Positions 1-5,000 of a DNA stretch of 8,057 nt are shown in pieces. The stretch's first letter is position 1. Every line of letters starts with the position of its first letter. A program made the translations under genes and the position numbers. This DNA comes from Kiritimatiellia bacterium (GTDB lineage: Bacteria > Verrucomicrobiota > Kiritimatiellia > RFP12 > UBA3636): positions 1 through 8,057 of the forward strand of contig JAEDLN010000107.1 of the NCBI GenBank assembly GCA_016295275.1, read 5' to 3'. The notes beneath the pieces are model-generated. The model ran no database searches, was not told the DNA's origin, and worked only from the letters and a program-made list of their open reading frames with translations.

Positions 1-465
1 CGGAGCCTCTGCCGCAGGCGCTTCGGGCACCGCTTCCGCGGAGCCTTCTGCCGACGGCTCAATTGCCGCCGGAGCCTCTGCCGCAGGCGCTTCGGGCACC
101 GCTTCCGCGGAGCCTTCTGCCGACTGCTCAATTACCGCCGGAGCCTCTGCCGCAGGCGCTTCGGGCACCGCTTCCGCGGCGCTTTCCGCCGACGGCTCAA
201 TTGCCGCCGGAGCCTCTGCCGCAGGCGCCTCGGGCACCGCTTCATCAGCGCCATCTGCCGACTGCTCAATTGCCGCCGGAGCCTTTGCCGCAGGCGCTTC
301 GGGCACCGCTTCCGCGGAGCCATCCGCCGACTGCTCAATTACCGCCGGAGCCTTTGCCGCAGGCGCTTCGGACGCCGCTTCCGCAGCGCCGTCTGCCGAC
401 TGCTCAATTGCCGCCGGAGCCTCTGCCGCAGGCGCTTCGGCGGGCACCGCTTCCGCGGAGCCTTC
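1..465 (-). repeat. 69-bp in-frame tandem repeat (about 7 copies) within the EEP gene
   Basis: The motif CGGAGCC recurs at 1, 70, 139, 208, 277, 346 and 415, an exact 69-bp period. Read on the minus strand each unit encodes 23 residues that begin AEAVPEAPAAEAP and end AAIEQSADGS, with few substitutions: A/V before IE, Q/P after it, D/E in SADG/SAEG, and E/K in AAEAP/AAKAP. The copy nearest the catalytic domain (415-465) carries one extra GCG codon. The array runs off the left edge, so the full copy number is unknown. High nucleotide identity between copies suggests recent expansion by slippage or unequal crossing-over. Confidence 0.97.
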
Positions 466-1641
466 GGTTGCTTCCTCTGTGACCGCTTTCGGTTCTTCGG
501 GCTTGTAGCGATGAAGGATTGTTAAAATCGGAAAATGATCCGAAAAACCACTCGTATAATACCGTTCCTCTTGACCTTTTACACGAACACGCCGATACGA
601 ATTCGGACGTTTGTCATTCGAAAACTCCATCTCCGGAAGACGGAATGTCACCGTATTCGTTGGATTTTCCGCACGCCACAGCGGTCCCGGCTGATCAAGC
701 GGACGCAACATGGCCGGCGTAACGAACAACCCGTCAAATGTATCCCATTTTTTCGTACGTGCAAAAAAGTAGGAACCGCGTTTCTCGACAGGAATGTCGC
801 TAATCAAATTGTACGGGAGGACCTTCTCAACCGGATTCGAAAGGGAATGCAAGGCCTCCGCTCGTGAAAATGCCGGATTCAAGCCAACGCAAATCGCAGG
901 ACCGTCAAAATCTTCGTTGTAGTCGCCTCCGGCAATGATGACGGCATTCGGATCCGTCCGCAATTGCTTTACAAATTCCGCCCGCAGTCGCTTGGCTTCC
1001 GTCGTCCGAATCTTGAGATTTTCCGTTGCATCGCCGATTTGCGATTTCCAGTGATTGGCGACGACAATGACACGCGTGCCATCAACGTCCATCTCGGCTA
1101 CAAGCTGTCCGCGCCGACCGGCTAACGGAAGATAGGAAAGCGAACGAATTGGAAAATGGGAGAGAATCGCCACATCAATCCCGCGCGGATCATGGGAATC
1201 GGCATGGGCAATATGTCGCAAATCCCAGCCTGCCTTCTGCCACAGCGCATCCGTGAGATCTTCAAGCACACGGCGGTTTTCAATCTCCTGGACAAAACAA
1301 ATGTGGGGTCTCATTTTATCCAAGACCCAGACAAGCCGTTCGATCTTCGTCTGGTAACGCTCCGGTGTCCAACGACGCCATGATTGCGCCGAAAACTCGA
1401 TGTCCCCGGGTTTCCCCGTAGCGGGATTGATCGGTTGATTAACCTCTGCGTCAAAGAGGTTCTCGACATTGTAGGTGGCAACACGGAGCTCCTGCAAAGT
1501 CTCCTGCGGAACGATTATCGGATCCGATTTCTCAGTCGTAACGACCGGAACCGCCAGTTCTTGCGCCTCTTCCGCTCGGACAAACGTTGCTCCCGTAAGC
1601 AACAGAAAAGAAAAAAGGGGTATAAAATGTATCGTTTTCAC
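1..1641 (-). CDS. Secreted endonuclease/exonuclease/phosphatase (EEP) family protein with repetitive Ala/Pro/Glu C-terminal tail; C-terminus cut by window edge
   Basis: 547 residues are visible; the stop lies beyond the left edge. Residues 1-23 form a signal peptide (KTIHF start, hydrophobic PLFSFLLLTGATF, cleavage after VRA), so the protein is exported. The EEP (DNase I/exonuclease III-like) fold spans about 50-380. All expected active-site motifs are visible: YNVEN (N58), FVQEIEN (E119, metal ligand), GIDVAIL (D156), ANHWKS (N196, H197), GGDYNE (D240, N242), WDTFDG (D303) and SDHFP (D368, H369). It should be a metal-dependent phosphodiesterase, either a nuclease or a phosphatase; the substrate cannot be read from sequence. 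From about residue 393 a 23-residue repeat rich in Ala, Pro and Glu continues to the edge, probably a long flexible spacer. The GTG at 1641 is the only usual start codon between an in-frame TAA eight codons upstream and the signal peptide. Transcribed divergently from the beta-CASP gene. Family assignment is firm; the role is open. Confidence 0.93.
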   Translation of the reverse strand, partial: MKTIHFIPLFSFLLLTGATFVRAEEAQELAVPVVTTEKSDPIIVPQETLQELRVATYNVENLFDAEVNQPINPATGKPGDIEFSAQSWRRWTPERYQTKIERLVWVLDKMRPHICFVQEIENRRVLEDLTDALWQKAGWDLRHIAHADSHDPRGIDVAILSHFPIRSLSYLPLAGRRGQLVAEMDVDGTRVIVVANHWKSQIGDATENLKIRTTEAKRLRAEFVKQLRTDPNAVIIAGGDYNEDFDGPAICVGLNPAFSRAEALHSLSNPVEKVLPYNLISDIPVEKRGSYFFARTKKWDTFDGLFVTPAMLRPLDQPGPLWRAENPTNTVTFRLPEMEFSNDKRPNSYRRVRVKGQEERYYTSGFSDHFPILTILHRYKPEEPKAVTEEATEGSAEAVPAEAPAAEAPAAIEQSADGAAEAASEAPAAKAPAVIEQSADGSAEAVPEAPAAKAPAAIEQSADGADEAVPEAPAAEAPAAIEPSAESAAEAVPEAPAAEAPAVIEQSAEGSAEAVPEAPAAEAPAAIEPSAEGSAEAVPEAPAAEAP

Positions 1642-1648
1642 GATGCGG

Positions 1649-1678
1649 ATTCTACCACGATCTTAAAACGACAAGCAA
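1649..1678 (-). promoter_or_regulatory. Candidate sigma70-type promoter of the EEP gene, placed for a leaderless transcript
   Basis: On the minus strand a -35-like TTGCTT (1673-1678) is followed by an 18-nt spacer and a good -10-like TAGAAT (1649-1654). Only 7 nt (1642-1648) separate the -10 box from the GTG start codon. Transcription starting about 7 nt downstream of the box would begin at or next to the GTG. No Shine-Dalgarno sequence lies upstream of that GTG, which fits. This is inference from the boxes only. Confidence 0.45.
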
Positions 1679-1709
1679 GAATGAAATCGACAGGGGTACT
1701 CGAAAAAGG

Positions 1710-1748
1710 AAACGTCAAAGAAAACGTCTTTTTATCGGAACAAACGTC
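1710..1748. repeat. Three direct copies of AAACGTC in the divergent intergenic region
   Basis: AAACGTC occurs at 1710-1716, 1722-1728 and 1742-1748, with start-to-start distances of 12 and 20 nt. The copies lie upstream of both divergent genes, where an operator could act. The core ACGT is palindromic. No known regulator is recognised, and chance recurrence in an A-rich stretch is possible. Confidence 0.35.
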
Positions 1749-1838
1749 ACTGGGAGCGTTTTCTCTGGCAAGCGCATTTGTTGGCCGAGCTGTGCGCCGG
1801 GGTGCGCCATTGCGTTCTGCAACTTTCAGGAAAAAACC

Positions 1839-1931
1839 ATGCTTAAAAAAAAGGTTGCAAATCGAAAGCGCTGGCAGTACACTCGTGAGTGCAGGAAGGA
1901 GAGTTCCTTACGCATCAGAACAGGAGGATAA
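1839..1931 (+). CDS. Possible 30-codon basic leader ORF upstream of the beta-CASP gene
   Basis: ATG at 1839 is preceded by AGGA (1828-1831) at a good 7-nt spacing and opens a 30-codon frame ending in TAA at 1929-1931. The peptide begins MLKKKVANRKRW and ends SSLRIRTGG; about eleven of its 30 residues are Lys or Arg. It reads in a different frame from the next gene. Its stop codon abuts the AGGAGG ribosome binding site (1922-1927) and ends 4 nt before the ATG at 1936, the geometry of a translationally coupled leader. A ribosome translating this frame would cover the downstream binding site and terminate on it. I do not recognise the peptide as any known family. It may be a regulatory leader, a small basic protein, or a chance frame; the site geometry favours use, but length and lack of homology keep confidence low. 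Confidence 0.4.
   Translation: MLKKKVANRKRWQYTRECRKESSLRIRTGG
1855..1883 (+). promoter_or_regulatory. Weak candidate promoter close to the beta-CASP gene
   Basis: TTGCAA (1855-1860) and TACACT (1878-1883) are separated by 17 nt; each matches the sigma70 consensus at 4 of 6 positions. A transcript from here would start about 45 nt before the beta-CASP ATG and would omit the start of the leader ORF at 1839, so this site and the leader ORF are partly competing readings. I see no clearer plus-strand promoter in 1642-1838. Confidence 0.2.
1922..1927 (+). promoter_or_regulatory. Ribosome binding site that sets the beta-CASP gene start
   Basis: A full consensus AGGAGG lies 8 nt upstream of the ATG at 1936. 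It decides the start: the frame is open back to 1384, but that stretch is antisense to the EEP gene and then intergenic. The metallo-beta-lactamase fold begins directly at 1936 (LRFIGAAQTTTGS). The stop codon of the upstream 30-codon frame follows this site almost directly. Confidence 0.85.
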
Positions 1932-1935
1932 GGCT

Positions 1936-3342
1936 ATGTTGAATCTACGATTTATCGGAGCGGCGCAAACGACCACAGGTTCCATGCACGCCGTTGAATA
2001 CAACGGGCACCGGATTCTGCTGGATTGCGGTCTTATGCAAGGACATCGAAAAGAATCGTTCGAAGCCAACCGCGCAATGCCTTTTCCTCCGCATGAAATC
2101 GATGCCATTATCCTTTCCCATGCGCATATCGACCATAGCGGGCGGCTTCCTGCATTTGTTCGCGCCGGATACAAAGGTCCAATCTATACGACGCCCGCAA
2201 CCAAAGAACTATGCGACATTCTGCTGCGCGATTCCGCCTTCCTCCAAGAGCGAGATGTCGAATATGTCAATAAAAAACGAATCCGCCAAGGAAAAAATCC
2301 ATTTGAACTTCTCTACGATCAAAAGGACGTCGAAAATACGATTTCCCTGATGCGCCCCATCCCCTACGGAGAAGTCTTTTCACCAGTCCCGGGACTCGAT
2401 CTGAAAGCCACCTTCTACGACGCCGGACATATTCTCGGGTCCGCCAGCATCGCTCTCGACTATCAGAAATTGGGTAAATCGAGACGCCTTCTCTTTTCCG
2501 GCGATATCGGACAGTGGAATACGCCTTTTCTTCGAGATCCGGAACCTGTCCCTAATGTCGATGTTCTGATTACCGAGAGCACCTACGGAGATCGCGATCA
2601 TCCCACGCGTGAAAATATCCAAGGTCGGATCAAGGATTATGTCAGTTTCATTTGCCAACACAAGAGCAAGCTGATCATCCCCTCTTTCGCTGTCGGACGA
2701 ACCCAGCAACTTCTCTGGATCGTACACCAACTCACCCGGAAGGGAGCGATTCCGAATATTCCTTTTTACGTGGATTCTCCCTTATCTGCAAAAGCAACGG
2801 AAATTACTCGTCGCCACACGAATCTGTTTAACGAAAAAACGCAGGAAATCGCTGCACGCGACGAAGATCCATTCGATTTTCCGAATTTGCATTTCACCCA
2901 GACGGTGGAAGATTCGATGGCACTGAATTCCATAAAAGGTCCCATCGTCATCATTTCCGCTTCCGGCATGTGCGAGGGGGGACGCATTTTGCACCATTTG
3001 AAAAACAATATTCAAGACCCGCTTAACCTTGTCTTGATTACCGGATTTCAGGCGGAGAATACCCTTGGTCGCCGCCTCGTCGAAGGAGTTACTCCCGTCA
3101 AGATTTACGGAGATGAATACGACCTGCGCGCGACCGTGTTTACCATTAACGGGCTTTCTGCACACGCAGACCGCCAGGGTCTTATCCGATATGCGAAAGC
3201 ACTCGGTCCATCCGTCAGACGCGCCTTCTGCGTTCATGGCGAACCGGAATTCTGTCTCGCCAATCAAAAAAACCTTGTCGAAGAGGTCGGTATCCGCCGT
3301 GTCGATATTCCCGTCCGCGGTCAACTCTTTGAAGACGTCTGA
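1936..3342 (+). CDS. MBL-fold/beta-CASP RNA-processing exonuclease-like protein (CPSF/Ysh1 type)
   Basis: 468 residues, a usual length for bacterial proteins of the CPSF73/Ysh1-like group. The metallo-beta-lactamase domain (about 1-200) has the zinc motif HAHIDH (H62, H64, D66, H67), DAGHILGSA (H165) and FSGDIG (D190). The beta-CASP domain follows at about 210-395: motif A is TESTYGD (E214), motif B is SAHAD (H410) and motif C is VHGE (H434). The C-terminal RMMBL segment is about 395-468. Every catalytic and zinc-binding residue is present, so an active cytoplasmic two-zinc RNase is expected, cutting or trimming RNA as endonuclease or 5' exonuclease. It lacks the extra C-terminal domain of true RNase J. 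The start is set by AGGAGG at 1922. The Bax inhibitor-like gene follows after 54 nt on the same strand with no terminator between, so the two probably share an mRNA. Its physiological RNA target is unknown. Confidence 0.93.
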   Translation: MLNLRFIGAAQTTTGSMHAVEYNGHRILLDCGLMQGHRKESFEANRAMPFPPHEIDAIILSHAHIDHSGRLPAFVRAGYKGPIYTTPATKELCDILLRDSAFLQERDVEYVNKKRIRQGKNPFELLYDQKDVENTISLMRPIPYGEVFSPVPGLDLKATFYDAGHILGSASIALDYQKLGKSRRLLFSGDIGQWNTPFLRDPEPVPNVDVLITESTYGDRDHPTRENIQGRIKDYVSFICQHKSKLIIPSFAVGRTQQLLWIVHQLTRKGAIPNIPFYVDSPLSAKATEITRRHTNLFNEKTQEIAARDEDPFDFPNLHFTQTVEDSMALNSIKGPIVIISASGMCEGGRILHHLKNNIQDPLNLVLITGFQAENTLGRRLVEGVTPVKIYGDEYDLRATVFTINGLSAHADRQGLIRYAKALGPSVRRAFCVHGEPEFCLANQKNLVEEVGIRRVDIPVRGQLFEDV

Positions 3343-3396
3343 TTTCTTTCTCCGTACCGGTACTCCTACTTCATCCATCAATAGAACAGTCCTCCT

Positions 3397-4095
3397 ATGA
3401 CAACGAATGTTTTTCAACGGACGCTCACAACCTCTCCGGGATGCGAAATTTCCGAGTCTCGATTTCATTTGACACTCGGGCTGACCCTTTTTTGGGGATT
3501 TTTCGTGAACTATCTCATCGTTCAATTCGCCCCAATTTCTTTTCTATCAACGCCGGGACGGGTCATTCTCTTTTTTATTGCCTATTTTGTGCTGGCTTTC
3601 TCCGGAATCCGAATGGTCGAAAAGGCAACAACTCCATTTCCCGCTTTTATTGGATACAATCTGCTCGTCCTCCCGCTCGGCTTTGCGGTCAAGATCGCGA
3701 TTCTCTCCCTTGAACTATCCAACCCGACGGTCTATCAGTCCATTTTGCAAACGACCATCCTCTATACCGGAGGCATTACGCTCTGCATGATGATCCTGGG
3801 AAGCTCATTTCCAAAATTCTTTAGGGGAATTCTCCCGATTCTCACGATATCGCTTCTTCTCGTGATTGCATTCGAACTGATTGGCGGCTTGATTTTACGT
3901 CAAACGATGCCGCCCGTTCTCGACTGGATCGTCTTGCTCATCTTCTGCGGTTATATCGGCGTCGATTGGGGGCGTTCCTCTGCGATTCCAAAAACAACCT
4001 GCAATGCCATTTCCGTTGCCGCTGGCATCTACATCGACATTGTAAATCTCTTCCTTACGATCCTGAGGATCTTAAGCCGAAGAGGACGTGACTGA
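3397..4095 (+). CDS. Bax inhibitor-1 (BI-1/YccA/YetJ)-like integral membrane protein
   Basis: 232 residues, typical for the family. Hydrophobic segments lie near 24-44, 55-75, 82-106, 115-134, 144-168, 174-191 and 203-222, giving the six to seven spans expected for a BI-1 channel in the inner membrane. The C-terminal signature is IYIDIVNLFLTILRIL followed by a basic tail (SRRGRD), matching the family's closing motif. D190 (IGVDWG) and D214 (YIDIVNL) are 24 residues apart, the spacing of the aspartate dyad (D171/D195) that gates calcium leak in Bacillus YetJ; this is family knowledge applied by inference. An in-frame TAG at 3382 makes ATG 3397 the first possible start. No Shine-Dalgarno is seen; the ATG is instead preceded directly by CCTCCT, the complement of one, so translation may depend on coupling to the upstream gene. 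The terminator at 4151 closes the unit. Sequence is divergent, so family membership is probable rather than certain. Confidence 0.78.
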   Translation: MTTNVFQRTLTTSPGCEISESRFHLTLGLTLFWGFFVNYLIVQFAPISFLSTPGRVILFFIAYFVLAFSGIRMVEKATTPFPAFIGYNLLVLPLGFAVKIAILSLELSNPTVYQSILQTTILYTGGITLCMMILGSSFPKFFRGILPILTISLLLVIAFELIGGLILRQTMPPVLDWIVLLIFCGYIGVDWGRSSAIPKTTCNAISVAAGIYIDIVNLFLTILRILSRRGRD

Positions 4096-4150
4096 TTTTC
4101 CGAGCACTCCCATTGTTTTTTTCCTCCTTTCTTTCTATGGGAGCAGCGGA

Positions 4151-4186
4151 TACGCCTGGTTTCACGAGAAACCAGGCGTATTTTTT
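4151..4186 (+). terminator. Strong intrinsic terminator ending the beta-CASP/BI-1 unit
   Basis: Perfect 13-bp stem (4151-4163 TACGCCTGGTTTC pairing with 4168-4180 GAAACCAGGCGTA), loop ACGA, then six T residues at 4181-4186. The T tract follows only in the plus direction, so it terminates the plus-strand unit. It lies 55 nt after the BI-1-like stop and 16 nt beyond the end of the converging murI gene. The hairpin itself would also form at the 3' end of the murI transcript, where no T tract follows. Confidence 0.93.
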
Positions 4187-4201
4187 CCTCAATGCGGAAA
4201 G

Positions 4202-4930
4202 TCATCCCGCCAATTCATCGTATAGTGCTGCAATGCGTCGCGCTACAGCTTTTGCCGGATCCAAAAACAGCACTTCTGGCGCAATACGACGAAAAACCGG
4301 CAACAAAAAAGGAAAATGCGTACACCCGAGGACAATGACATCGCAGCCCGCCTCCAGCATCGGCTCCAAAACGCTGCGTACCGTTTGCTCTGCCTCTGGC
4401 GTATGAACCTTGCCGGATTCAACCAGCTCGACAAAACCGGTCCCTTCCGACCGAAGAATACGAACATGATTTGCATAGCGCGAGGCCGTCTTCGAGAGGA
4501 GCTCTCCACGAAGTGTCGGTCCTGTGGCCAATACGCCAATAACCCCCGTGCGCGATTGTTCGGCCGCCGGCTTTACCGCCGGTTCCATGCCGACAAAACG
4601 AATTTCCGGGAACAGCGTCCGCAATGACTTCAAAGCAACCGCAGAAACCGTGTTGCAAGCCAGAACGATAATCTTGCATCCTTGCCGCACCAAATCGTTC
4701 GTCAGTTTCCGCGCACGTTCCATTACCTCTTCTTCAGGGCGACTGCCATACGGACAATAGGTCCAATCCGCGGTATATAGAACATCCGCATCGGGACGTA
4801 TCGCCAAAAAGGCTTTCGCAACCGTTATGCCGCCGATGCCCGAATCGAAAAAGCCGACACGCGGCTTCAAGACGATTCGACTCTTCTCCGAAGAAACCGG
4901 CTTTTCGTTGTTGATCGTTGTTCTGTCCAT
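4202..4930 (-). CDS. murI: Glutamate racemase
   Basis: Interconverts L- and D-glutamate in the cytoplasm, supplying D-Glu for the peptidoglycan stem peptide. 242 residues as annotated, slightly shorter than many MurI proteins (about 260-270). Both halves of the fold carry their motifs: FFDSGIGG (D29, S30), CPYGSR (60-64), VLACNTVSA with catalytic C92, and VLGCTHFPF with catalytic C203 and H205. The first half has TADWTYCPYG where many MurI proteins have a form like GDTARVPYG. The ATG at 4930 lacks a convincing ribosome binding site. An internal TTG at codon 21 (LKPRVGFFDSG) with a GGAG-like stretch upstream would remove a 20-residue polar extension and give a more usual N-terminus; which is used is undecided. 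It lies 70 nt downstream of the TPR membrane gene on the same strand and may be co-transcribed with it. Confidence 0.93.
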   Translation of the reverse strand: MDRTTINNEKPVSSEKSRIVLKPRVGFFDSGIGGITVAKAFLAIRPDADVLYTADWTYCPYGSRPEEEVMERARKLTNDLVRQGCKIIVLACNTVSAVALKSLRTLFPEIRFVGMEPAVKPAAEQSRTGVIGVLATGPTLRGELLSKTASRYANHVRILRSEGTGFVELVESGKVHTPEAEQTVRSVLEPMLEAGCDVIVLGCTHFPFLLPVFRRIAPEVLFLDPAKAVARRIAALYDELAG

Positions 4931-4943
4931 CGCCCTACAGCAA

Positions 4944-4973
4944 ATTCCGTCATTCCATTCGGAACGACGGAAT
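4944..4973 (-). promoter_or_regulatory. 13-bp hairpin between the TPR gene and murI
   Basis: On the minus strand ATTCCGTCGTTCC and GGAATGACGGAAT pair around a GAAT loop. The single non-Watson-Crick position is a G-U pair in minus-strand RNA but an A-C mismatch in plus-strand RNA, which favours a role in the minus-strand transcript. No T tract follows (TTGCTG), so it is a poor intrinsic terminator. It ends 13 nt before the murI ATG and could be an attenuator, a processing site or an mRNA stabiliser. The rest of the 70-nt gap shows nothing else. Confidence 0.55.
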
Positions 4974-5000
4974 GTCCCATGGAAAAGGTAGATGCTCCCG

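Noticed and set aside
63..482. 139-residue plus-strand frame of Pro/Leu/Arg repeats, and the antisense Arg-rich frame at 132-338
   Set aside because: Both are other-frame readings of the 69-bp repeat. The minus-strand frame continuing the EEP domain explains the DNA.
1384..1935. Upstream extension of the beta-CASP frame
   Set aside because: It is antisense to the EEP gene and then intergenic. The AGGAGG at 1922 and the fold start at 1936 fix the real start.
2782..3525. 247-residue minus-strand frame across the beta-CASP gene, with AGGAGG at 3391-3396 near an internal ATG
   Set aside because: No recognisable domain, and the opposite strand encodes a complete enzyme with all motifs. The AGGAGG is the complement of the CCTCCT before the BI-1-like ATG.
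4072..4128. 13-residue minus-strand frame (ATG at 4113) with AGGAGG at 4123-4128 and a 9-nt spacer
   Set aside because: The ribosome binding site is good, but the frame is very short and antisense to the BI-1-like 3' end. It could be chance in a polypyrimidine tract. Only ribosome profiling would revive it.
4107..4143. Inverted repeat CTCCCAT/ATGGGAG just before the terminator
   Set aside because: Only 7 bp with a 23-nt loop; the hairpin at 4151-4180 is far stronger and explains termination.
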